Assembly (NCBI GenBank): GCA_024529925.1
Contig: JAFEUB010000968.1
Coordinates: 1,641,501 to 1,705,500 of the forward strand
Length of the DNA: 64,000 nucleotides
Source of the DNA: Ophthalmolycus amberensis
Lineage: Eukaryota; Chordata; Actinopteri; Perciformes; Zoarcidae
Direction of reading: 5' to 3'
Shown piece by piece: positions 52,034 to 64,000 of this stretch. Below the pieces are notes generated by a model, which was not told where the DNA came from, did not search any database, and saw only the letters and a list, made by a program, of their open reading frames with translations. Made by a program: the position numbers and the translations under genes. The first letter of the stretch is position 1, and the number at the start of each line of letters is the position of its first letter.

Positions 52034-55000
52034 GGGCTTTGATAATGGCGCGTGTGTGAGATGGTGTGGGAGGGATGTCAGTTGGAAATCAGCTGATCTT
52101 TAACACGTTCACACACACACACACAACAAAGTATTTCATTTTACAGCAGCACAAATGAGAGCCCCATACCATTAAAACAACTGGCACCCTTATCCTTTTG
52201 CTTTTGAGTGTGTCTGAATGTGTGCATGTGCAGTCAGAAGTGAGCAGTAGCACATGTTTATGCTGGCAGGGTTGCACTTGTGTTTGCACCCATGTTCAAG
52301 GCTTAGAATACAAACGCACACATCCTGTCCAGAGGTTCTTTGTATGTGGACATATGCACCTCTTGGTCAGTGTTATTGCCACCTAATAGCTTGCTGGCTG
52401 TGGATTTATAGTCATGTGTTACTCTGGCTGTGTAGCCTGTCCCTTCATGGATCAATGCATTAAAGCCCGCTGCTTTGAATACCAAACAAGGCTTTGGCTT
52501 GCACCTCCAGCGCCGCTGTGCTGAGCCGATTGCACATGGTCCACTCTCCTCGCCGCGCACCAATCGCCTCCCACAGCAATGCCTTCTTCCCCCCCCTGAG
52601 CGGCCTAAGAACCACTGTGGTGCTATTTAATAGCAGCCCAAGCCGTCCTCTCTTGGCTCAGCACGCAGCCTGCCGAGGCTCTCTCAGTAAGCAGTGCTTC
52701 CCCGCACGCAGAATTTATGACTGCAGCGAAAACACAAAAGAAGCTCGGGATCCAGTTCTGTCTCGCAGAGCAGATATAGGTTTTTCAAATCCCATACTCC
52801 TCTACCCCAAGACATTGTTCAGCTGTGTGACAGTGGCAGACGGAGAGAGGGAGAGAGGGAAAGATTAAAGTGTTCCTGTCTAGAATGTGTCTATTTTCAT
52901 CCTGCTCTATCGAATATAAGACTTTCTGTCTTATTACAGATGGAAGAGGGAGCCGACTCCCAAGCACAACTGGTCTCTCGTCTTCCCGTGTAGAGGAGGC
53001 TCTTGGATTGTACCTACAGGTGGAGGCTATAGGCCCATTTTTTCTGGAGTTATGAAAACAGTGTTCTGACTATCTGAGGCTGAATGATTCAGACGCTGGA
53101 GAAGAATTCAGAATATTACTGGCTGCCTCTTTTTTTTACTACTTCTTGGGCCATTATCAGCCTTAACCGTGCACACAGAGACCTGCTTTATAAAACACTT
53201 TTATTGGTTGTCAGGCTCAGAGGCAGAGGGGGAAAAAAAGGACCCCAGCAAGCAAACATGGGTGGAGCCTAAACATTGTGGGTTTTGTGACATGATAGCA
53301 ACTTCGAGCTGTCAAAAAATGGTCGGGATCCTAAATTGGTGACGGGTGGGAGTTCAGCTCGCTGTGTTAGCAAGCCAACTGGGGACGCTACACTGAACTA
53401 GCAGAGCAGAGCAACACCAGCTGACACTTTATTTTCTTAAATGTGTGCAGGAGGCACGTGCAGCCTTAAAAACTGTGTTTTTGAAACTGATTCATTCAGT
53501 ATTAATTAATGGAGTGCAACAGAAAAAAAAACATTCAGCAGAGGAAGAATGATTGAGCCATCAGTGCATGTACAGAAAGAAGCTGTTTGCAGGTGTTGTG
53601 ATTTTCAGGCAGACAGCCCATGACCTGTATCACATCACAGATAAAACTGTACAAAACAGTCTTTTTCAGATAAGTATCAGTGATCCCACATATGCTGTAA
53701 AGATGACATATTTCAATAAAGGTGCATTTTAGTAAAGAAAATGTGTTGTATATTCTACATGTCAGCTAAAAACACTGACAGCTGACATGTTGTGACAGTA
53801 ATGCCTATGCTGAAAATCATGGCAGATGGTAAATAAAGTTTGAAGGCTATACTTGGAACGCCCACACACACACACCCACACTGCTTTCCCTCTTGGATGC
53901 CACTGCATTTAAGGTCAGTCATTACATGCTTGACCCGCGTGGCGTGTCTCCGCTTCTCTCGACACTCCTGCGCTCATTAATCTGTGTTATAAAATGTAAT
54001 TTGGTCTTCCCCTTATATTGCCGTTTGCAGGGGGGAAAAAAAAAGTGATGAGACAGACAACGTGGGTGGATAAGCAGGTGATAGCTTGCCTGCGTTTGTG
54101 GTGTCTTATGTCTGCCAATGTGCTGCACAATTGATTGGCCTTAATGGTATTTTTCAAAGGCGTGAAGCTAAAAGGAAACAAAGTTGAAGGAAGCCAAGCT
54201 GTCAAAAGTCCTGATGAACTTCTCTGCACTCTTGCATCAGGGATTCTAAATCAGATGTGTTTTTTTTTTTCTTCTTCATTAGCTGTCAAAAAAGGAAACT
54301 CCGGCACCTCTGAAATCCACTGTTGATTTGTCTGTCACACCTAATATTTGTCAAGTATTACCTGTGCAGGAACTGGTAGTAGTATCTAAATATCAAGTGT
54401 ATTTTCTCTTCTTCATTGCGTACACTTTGCAGTGTTACAATAGTGAGTAGTCTTGGTATTTAATAGATGAACGTGTAGACATATTGTGGAGAAAATGTTG
54501 CAATATAACGTACACTACTTTACACATACACAAATGTACAGTCTGAAATAAAAGTATTTTCACAATGTAGACTGGTTAGGTATACATATATATATTTGTG
54601 ACATAGGTTATTTTTATGGACCCCCTATTATAATGATTTCTCAAAGCTGCAGATGGTAAAATATTAATGCCACTCATGTTTATATTTCCTTTATAAAAAT
54701 ATTCTAACGACAACCAGGAAAGTATATAGGGAAACATCCGCACATCTCCGGGTAACAATCCACAGGACTATTATTATATATGTGCTGCAAGCCCCCAGCT
54801 CTGCATTATCAGATGCTTGAACACACACCTTTGAAAATGCTAAGGCCTTGCCCTTTCTCCAAAGTTCTACCCAAAAATGTATTAATTATTGCCGTCTGTG
54901 ACATTCCCCTTTTTCTATTTTAAATGTATCCCAAAAAAAAAACATCTTCATAGTTTCTGGCAGGCTTCCTAAAATGCCCATTAATCTTAATTCCGGAGTT

Positions 55001-55940
55001 ATACGAGTCTCGCTTTCCTCTCAGAGTGATAGTTAGTATTTCCACTGTTGGGGAAAATAGCTTTTTAAGATTGCCATGATGTGGCAACAAATCACATTCT
55101 GACATCACGGGGAAAAAAAGGGGTCAAAATCAATCAGCCGCCCAGTGGCCTTTGATATTCAATAACCGTCAGAGGGTATTTATATGTGTCCGTAACCGAT
55201 GGCTAAAATAACAGGCTGCAGATGACAAAATATGATAACAATTAGACAGGATGGGGGGGGGGCCTCACATCTGCATGGATCACTGGCTGTATACCACAGC
55301 CATGGTGGGAAAGAGTGCAGAGATAGAGGGAGAGGAGGACGACGAGGGTGAGGGAGGGGGGGGGGGGGGTAAGACAGAGGGAAGGATCATCACATTAATG
55401 TGGTCATTTACCAGAAAGCATCATTCAGCCCACACAAAACCCAAATGCCACAATCTAAATCCAGCCTTAATTAGGCCCTGCGCTGTGAGGAGAGGACAGG
55501 AGGCTGAGGGGACTAACAATATCAGTTGTTTACAATAACATCAACCGCCTTGTTATGGCGACTGTGTGACAGGGTGATAAGGTCACACATGGGACTCCAT
55601 TATAGCAAAGTAGATGCAGCTTTATCTGCTCAAATTGATCCCACCACCCTCCGGCCTGTGTCTGTGTGACACATTTCCCACAGTGGGAAGCTTAAAGGTA
55701 TTTCAGTGAGCCTTGTTTTAAAATCCAATGTCAATTCTTGCATCAATTGTTTTTGCTTATTAGAAAATTGGCAGATGTGAGTGAGTAAATACGACAAGAA
55801 ATCTAATAAGGTAAGATGAGGGGAGAATAAAGCTCACGTCGCGCATTAATTCATGATGTATATGTCTTCAGCGTGACATGGAGCAGTGAGTGGAGACATT
55901 TACTGCATTGAGATTAAACGAGCGCCCTAACAGCTAGTGC

Positions 55941-55942
<2 letters not shown>
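52034..55942. other. Noncoding interval, no gene seen
   Basis: Short frames without domains. It includes small CA and TA microsatellites (about 52110, 53862 and 54585) and a G14 run (55356-55369). No RNA gene or exon supported. Confidence 0.5.

Positions 55943-56005
<63 letters not shown>
55943..56005. repeat. (TG)n microsatellite, about 31 units
   Basis: An uninterrupted 63-base alternating TG run. Confidence 0.97.
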
Positions 56006-56006
<1 letters not shown>

Positions 56007-57579
56007 GGAAGCAGATAATTGCTTCTGGCTGGTGTCCAGTATGACTGTGTGCGTTCATGTTCGGCTTTGGTCACACGCCTGTGCTATGCCCTTCCAAAGG
56101 TGCGGAAATAACAACCCCACCGCTCTCTTAATGGCCAGTCTCTGCACACTCTGCCTGCCCCCCCCCCCCCCCTTTGATTGATTGTTTTAATTTAAAAATA
56201 ACCTGGGTTATCTATTTATTTTTGGTTTATTTATTTCACTGAAAGGGCTCCTATCGGTCGCTGGCAGGTCGCACAATTCCAATTTCCAGAGCCGTTTCCC
56301 CACCAAAAATGCAGAATGAGTCTAATAATGGCCTTTCGCTCTATCAGCCTCTCCCCTCCCTCTCCTGGCACTCTTTCTTTACCTTTTGGCTCCCGCAGTC
56401 AGTCAGTCGTTGTATTCGTCAGAGCGGGGAGATAGGTCAAATAGACAGACATTTGGCATTTCATGAGAAGAAATGCGGCGGAGAGGAGTCCAAAGATTAA
56501 GTTGGCCATTTAACCGTCTACATTTTGGGTGACGAAATGTATGCAGCCTTTACAAATACAAGATATCTGCTCAGTGCTTCTTATACGTCTGGTAGTTTGG
56601 TAAATGGTAATGTATATGTATAAAACTAAGAAGAAAATCACATTAAAGCTGCTCTTATCTATATTTTTTCATATACACAATGGATCAAATGACTACTTGT
56701 GAAAGGAGTGCATGTAGCAACGAACCCACGGAGGATTACAGAATCTGCAGTTTCACAATGACTCAGTTATTAACAGATGCAGCAGATAGCTGTATTCGGC
56801 AAAAGGGTCCTGGACTTGTGGACGTGTGTGTGTATCGTTCATGAAAATGAAAAATTGCCACATTTTGTTCTTGCTGCAATTTAGTGGTTGCGTGGTCATG
56901 TCCCAAATAGAGCAGTTACCGCGACAATATCAAGCTAATAGCGTAAGCTAGCATTGGGGAGATCATCAGGCAGCATGAAGCTCAAGTGTACCGGCTCAAA
57001 GTTCAGTTCACACAGATTTCAACTTGTTAGTTGCTGTGCAGCTGAAAGGACGTTTGAATTTGTTTCATTGTGCACTCGTCCAACCAGCATCCATGAAAAG
57101 TTGCACTCCCCCCCCCCCCCCCCCCCCCCCCTCCCCACACAGCCAGCTAAATAGTCTCGGAGACCTTACGGAATGCAATTTCCAAGAGACGCCCCGAGAG
57201 TCCTGGCTAGGTTATGGGAATTGGTAAACACACAAAACAAGCCGAGTCCCAGAGGCCCCGCAGTGCCCAAGAAAAAGGGTAAGTGAGTGTGGATAACACC
57301 GCTATCAAACAATGAGACGGTACAGTCGGCCAGTCAGGGACTTAAACTCATTACAGTTGGAGAAGGCCGGGCCCACACGTTGGGTCATATTTATCGACTT
57401 ATCGCTGTGAAAATTTCATTTTCAGTGCTTTCAGTGTTAACTCTGATCCTGCGGTATATTAGGTGCGTTGCCTCGGACGGGGTAGTGCTTTTATTAGATT
57501 GCGATGTTGTTTAGTGCAGCTAAAGAGTGAAATGGAAAAAACGTGGATTTAGTTTCAGACTACACTGTACAGTTCCAGT
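56006..57579. other. Noncoding interval with C15 and C24 homopolymers
   Basis: Unique-looking sequence containing C15 (56158-56172) and C24 (57108-57131). No gene seen. Confidence 0.5.
57108..57131. repeat. C24 homopolymer
   Basis: The longest G/C homopolymer in the window, 24 uninterrupted C. The length may not be reliable in an assembly. Confidence 0.9.
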
Positions 57580-59475
57580 AAGGCAAGGCAAGGCAAGTTT
57601 ATTTGTATAGCACATTTCAACAACAAGGTAATTCAAAGTGCTTCACATGAAACCATTAAAAGCATAAAGGCAAAAGTAAAGGAGATTTAAAACATACATT
57701 GAAACAATAATTGATGTCTCCCTGAGACATTACGCTGCACGCAATCAACCATACACTGCCGCAATTCTGCAATTACTCGCACACAAACCACGTCTGGAAA
57801 AGATCTCTGCCGATCTGCGTTTTATAGTGTACGCCTTGCACGAACTCGGTCCCGGAGGAAATGGCGATATATTGTGCAGTCCTTTTAAAACCATTAAAAG
57901 CATCAAAACATAAGGCAAAAGAAAAGGAGATTTAACAGCAATTAAGAACAGTGTAAGAAATAAAATACAGTAGTAAAATGCAGAAATGCAGGAAATTGAT
58001 TAATATATTAATTGAATGTGGTTCAATTAAAGGCAGCAGCAAACAGAAAAGTCTTCAATCTTGATTTAAATGAGCTGAGGGTCTCAGCAGACCTGCAGCT
58101 TTCTGGGACTTTGTTCCAGATATGTGGAGCAGAAAAACTGAACGCTGCTTCTCCATGTTTAGTTCTGACTCTGGGAACAGAAAGTAGACCGGTCCCAGAC
58201 GACCTAAGGGGTCGGGATGGTTCATAAGGTAGCAGCAGATCAGAGATGTATTTTGGCCCTAAACCATTCAGTGCCTTGTAAACCAACAGCAGGATTTTAA
58301 AGTCAATTCTTTGTTGGACAGGAAGCCAGTGCAAAGACATCAGAACTGGGGTGATATGATCCACCCTCCTGGTCTTAGTGAGGACTCGAGCTGCAGCGTT
58401 CTGAATCAGCTGCAGCTTTCTGACAGACTTTTTACAGAGACCTGTAAACACACCGTTACAGTAGTCCAGTCTGCTGAAGATAAATGCATGGACAACTTTT
58501 TCCAAATCCTGTTGAGACATAAGTCCTCTAATCCTTGATATATTCTTCAGGTGATAGTAGGCTGATTTTGTAATTGTCTTGATATGGCTGTTCAGGTTGA
58601 GGTCTGAATCCATAACTACACCTACATTTCTGGCTTGGTTTGTGGGTTTTAACATCAGTGATTGAAGCTGAGCGGTGATTTTCAATTGTTCGTCATTGGT
58701 ACCAAAAACAATTACTTCTGTTTTATCTTTGTTTAATTGAAGAAAATTCTGGCACATCCAGTTGTTGATTTGTTCAATGCAGTTACCCAGCCCTTGTATG
58801 GGATTATAGTCCCCTGGTGACATAGTTATGTAGATTTGTATGTCGTCTGCATAATTATGATAACACACTTTGTTGTTTTCCATAATCTGAGCTAGTGGAA
58901 GCATGTAGATGTTGAACAGAAGAGGCCCCAATATTGAACCTTGGGGAACACCACATGTCATTTTAGTCAGCTCTGATGTGTAATCAGCTACAGACACAAA
59001 GTATTCTCGGTCCTTCAAGTAGGATTCAAACCAGTTAAGTGCTGTGCCAGAGAGTCCCACCCAGATGTTTAGTCTTTCTAGGAGTATGGCATGGTCGACC
59101 GTGTCGAATGCAGCACTGAGATCCAGTAACACTAAGACTGAACTTCTGCCATTGTCTATGTTTAAGTGGATGTCGTTGAAAACCTTAACAAGAGCAGTTT
59201 CAGTGCTGTGGTGCTGTCGAAAGCCTGACTGGAAAACATCAAAGCAGTTATTTACGGCCAAGAAGTTGGTCAGCTGTTGGAAAACCGCTTTTTCAATTAT
59301 TTTACTTAAAAATGGGAGGTTTGATATTGGCCTATCATTTTTCATCGTTGCGGAGTCTAAACTAGCCTTCTTTAGGAGCGGTTTAATAACTGCAGTTTTT
59401 AGGGCTTGTGGGAAGACACCTGAGAGAAGGGATGTGTTTACAATTTGTAAGAGATCAGTGGTCCAGCATGTCCTC
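57580..59475 (-). mobile_element. 5'-truncated L2-like (Maui-type) LINE with intact RT region
   Basis: A non-LTR retrotransposon read on the minus strand. Its 3' end is the GGCAAG-repeat tail at 57580-57600, followed inward by a 3' UTR shared with the copies at 49650-49964 and 23814-23879. Its coding part is at 58023-59345, and the frame stays open a further 45 or so codons upstream, encoding the RT-leader motif LLQIVNTSLLSGVFPQALK, until an in-frame TGA near 59485. The endonuclease domain and 5' UTR are absent, so the copy cannot move by itself. The 3' UTR is rearranged: about 175 bases (57713-57887) unlike the other copies separate two partial tail copies. Assignment to the L2/CR1 group rests on the RT motifs and tail. 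Confidence 0.9.
58023..59345 (-). CDS. LINE reverse transcriptase, C-terminal part of ORF2 (5'-truncated element)
   Basis: A 440-codon uninterrupted frame. Visible RT motifs from the first ATG: a GFRQHHSTETAL segment (residues 41-52); motif A LLDLSAAFD (73-81) with catalytic Asp75; motif B GVPQGS (132-137); and motif C YADD (165-168) with the two catalytic aspartates. A thumb-like region follows, then the C-terminal segment with HWLPVQQRIDFKILLLVYKA that is usual in L2/CR1/Jockey-type LINEs. The native enzyme copies LINE RNA into the genome at nicked target DNA. The ATG used is merely the first in the surviving frame: coding similarity begins further upstream, so the true N terminus, including the endonuclease, is lost. 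No frameshift or stop is present, suggesting a young insertion. Functional activity is unlikely without the endonuclease and promoter. Confidence 0.85.
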   Translation of the reverse strand: MKNDRPISNLPFLSKIIEKAVFQQLTNFLAVNNCFDVFQSGFRQHHSTETALVKVFNDIHLNIDNGRSSVLVLLDLSAAFDTVDHAILLERLNIWVGLSGTALNWFESYLKDREYFVSVADYTSELTKMTCGVPQGSILGPLLFNIYMLPLAQIMENNKVCYHNYADDIQIYITMSPGDYNPIQGLGNCIEQINNWMCQNFLQLNKDKTEVIVFGTNDEQLKITAQLQSLMLKPTNQARNVGVVMDSDLNLNSHIKTITKSAYYHLKNISRIRGLMSQQDLEKVVHAFIFSRLDYCNGVFTGLCKKSVRKLQLIQNAAARVLTKTRRVDHITPVLMSLHWLPVQQRIDFKILLLVYKALNGLGPKYISDLLLPYEPSRPLRSSGTGLLSVPRVRTKHGEAAFSFSAPHIWNKVPESCRSAETLSSFKSRLKTFLFAAAFN

Positions 59476-62493
<3,018 letters not shown>

Positions 62494-62574
62494 GCCATCA
62501 GCCTCAGCTCTATTTGTGCTAAATAGCATAAATTAGCGTTCTAACACACTAAACTAAGATGATGAACGCGGTAG
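62494..62574 (-). repeat. Left half of a TTAGCATGCTAA-type repeat split by a transposon
   Basis: CCATCAGCCTCAGCTCTATT, TGTGCTAAATAGCATAAATT, and CACTAAACTAAGATGATGAA align in order with the copy at 20163-20360. The continuation, TATACCTGCTCAACATTAAT, resumes only at about 63330, beyond the hAT-like element. Confidence 0.6.
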
Positions 62575-63321
62575 TAGGGGTGGGGGAAAAAATCGATACA
62601 GCATAGTATCGCGATATTTTGCGTGGCGATATTGTATCGATACATGGACGCCAAGTATCGATCTTTTATTATAAAAACTTTTTTTTTCTTTTTTTAGAAA
62701 AATCAAATCAATTACTTTTTCAGTCCACTAGATGGTGCTGAGTTGTTTTCTGGTGAGGTCAGCAAAGGTCCTGGGTCAGTGTGATTGGTAGGAAGTTGGT
62801 CAAAACAAAGAGAGACATCTGGCCTCACAACGGGGTTAAATCTGCCAACAGTAGCCAGGCTCATGGGGAGAGTGCAGCGCATAACTGTCTCTCTGCCCTC
62901 TACGTCCACGCATCGCAAGTTATACTGAGTTATATACCTCTAATATCCTACTTATACAAGTTATAGTTCATATACTGAGTCCACACGTTTGCATTTAGTT
63001 ACGTTGGACCATGTAGTAATACAAACAGTTCAGTTTGTCAGGTTCATGCAACATTCATGACATTGTTGGTCAGTCTGTCTGCTTGACAATCCTATTCTGC
63101 TGCAATAAAAATGGTTGAAGTGAGATGAACAGACTGAAAACTTTATCTTATTCGATAAAACATGTTGACACAGTTTTCCTTTGGGGACATCATTTGAAGT
63201 TGAAAAAAGTAATAAATTGCAAAATATGTAATAGCAATACTCAGAATATCGCAGTATCGTGATAATATCGTAGTATCGTGATAATATCGTATCGCGGGAC
63301 CTCTGGTGATTCCCACCCCTA
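62575..63321. mobile_element. Non-autonomous hAT-like DNA transposon, 747 bp
   Basis: The ends are perfect 10-bp terminal inverted repeats, TAGGGGTGGG at the left and CCCACCCCTA at the right. Subterminal regions are packed with TATCG/CGATA words in inverted orientation, the kind of subterminal repeats to which hAT transposases bind. There is no transposase frame, so movement would need a trans-acting enzyme. The element interrupts an older repeat, which marks the insertion point well. The expected 8-bp target duplication is not clean: only GTAG is shared at the outer flanks. The hAT assignment is inferred from the end sequence and could be another cut-and-paste superfamily. Confidence 0.65.
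63253..63290. repeat. Two-copy 19-bp tandem repeat inside the hAT-like element
   Basis: AGTATCGTGATAATATCGT occurs twice back to back close to the right terminal repeat. It is a subterminal repeat of the element and a plausible transposase-binding array. Confidence 0.85.
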
Positions 63322-63410
63322 GTAAGTAGTATACCTGCTCAACATTAATATATTAGCTTTGCCATTTTGAACATGTTGGCACGCTGACAGCATGCTGTGC
63401 CGAAAGGTAA
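63322..63410 (-). repeat. Right half of the split TTAGCATGCTAA-type repeat
   Basis: TATACCTGCTCAACATTAAT, then GCCATTTTGAACATGTTGGC and ACGCTGACAGCATGCTG continue the family order broken at 62574. Confidence 0.5.
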
Positions 63411-64000
63411 CCTCACTGAAATCTATTTTTAACAACACTTAAAAATGTTAACCTAGAATTAAATTTTGAAATGCTGATTCAGTCATATTTGTACGTGGCT
63501 GAGTTTAGCCTCTTTGCCTTTGGTGACTGTGAGAATCGGTGACAGTGATGAGCCACGATCTAAAACAGTGGGCAGTTTTTACACTCCTCCCTACCGCTAA
63601 ACATTACTCGGCAACTAATATTTGTATTTCAGCATCGATGACGGGAGTATTTCAAGGCTATGCCTCTTGAAAAGCACTTTTCAAAGAATTACGAGGATGC
63701 AGTAGATCATTTTGTGTCCTCTTCTGCATGATCAGTCTTGCCCTGTCATGTGTCATTAGATGGCATTGGATGATTTGACTGCACACCTGAGTGCCTGTCT
63801 GTTTTCGAAAAGTCCCAGACATCGTGTGATGCAGCTCCCCAATTCCAGCGTCAGATGGCAAACACTTAGTATGATGTATTTAAGCTTTAAGACCAAGCTT
63901 TAAGACCAAGCCCCTTGAGTTTCTTATAAATGTATCAGAATTTACAAACGTGAAGTTCTGTGGATAGATAAACAACCCTTTGGTTTGTCACTGCACAGAT
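63411..64000. other. Noncoding interval, no gene seen
   Basis: Unique-looking sequence to the window end. It contains a small 13-bp tandem duplication at 63882-63907. Confidence 0.5.
63882..63907. repeat. Two-copy tandem repeat of a 13-bp unit
   Basis: AAGCTTTAAGACC occurs twice in direct tandem, followed by AAG, the start of a third unit. Confidence 0.9.

Noticed and set aside
51657..52103. Long frames of poly-Lys, poly-Glu across the GAA array
   Set aside because: They are direct translations of a trinucleotide repeat with no flanking coding signal.
57580..59475. Interpretation of the RT frame as a retrovirus or LTR element
   Set aside because: No protease, integrase, RNase H or LTR is visible. 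The RT motifs, the C-terminal region and the short tandem 3' tail are those of a non-LTR LINE.

Overview
The window looks like teleost fish nuclear DNA from a large intron or intergenic interval. Reasons: long stretches with no sustained reading frame; very long perfect microsatellites (GT, CT, GA and a 93-unit GAA array); many poly(G)/poly(C) runs; and several interspersed repeats I recognise from memory as recurrent in ray-finned fish (L2/Maui-like LINE tails ending in repeated GGCAAG/CTTGCC units, a tRNA-derived SINE, a non-autonomous hAT-like element, and three or more unclassified repeat families). I see no bacterial, plasmid, phage or CRISPR features. No host gene, rRNA or tRNA can be called with confidence. 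The species and any flanking gene cannot be named from this sequence.

Layout. 1-14 kb: mostly unique A+T-rich noncoding DNA with fragments of old interspersed repeats (470-830, 5394-5465, 8398-8530, 12995-13100), a CT-rich low-complexity block (7715-7840) and long G/C homopolymers. 14-30 kb: a retroposon tail ending in an ATCT microsatellite (about 14.2 kb), more repeat fragments (15.26, 16.48 and 20.16 kb), a short LINE 3' tail (23.8 kb), a 14-bp perfect hairpin (26.3 kb), candidate conserved noncoding blocks and a 480-bp repeat (29.2 kb). 30-40 kb: GT and AT microsatellites, a SINE (34.8-35.1 kb), a pure TC array and a 393-bp GA array. 40-57 kb: noncoding DNA, a 5'-truncated LINE copy (49.65-49.96 kb), the GAA array (51.76-52.03 kb) and a GT array (55.9 kb). 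57.6-59.5 kb: the only convincing coding sequence, a 5'-truncated L2-like LINE on the minus strand with an uninterrupted reverse-transcriptase frame of at least 440 codons. 60-64 kb: a 215-bp CT array and a 747-bp hAT-like element inserted inside an older repeat.

There is no set of cooperating genes here. What can be read is repeat history: one LINE family left three copies at different truncation lengths and in both orientations; a DNA transposon landed in an older repeat; and several polypurine/polypyrimidine tracts are long enough to form non-B DNA. I found no convincing previously undescribed biological system. The items most worth checking are the GAA array, the rearranged LINE 3' region, the nested hAT insertion, the homopolymer excess and a few sequences that look like candidate enhancers or exons.
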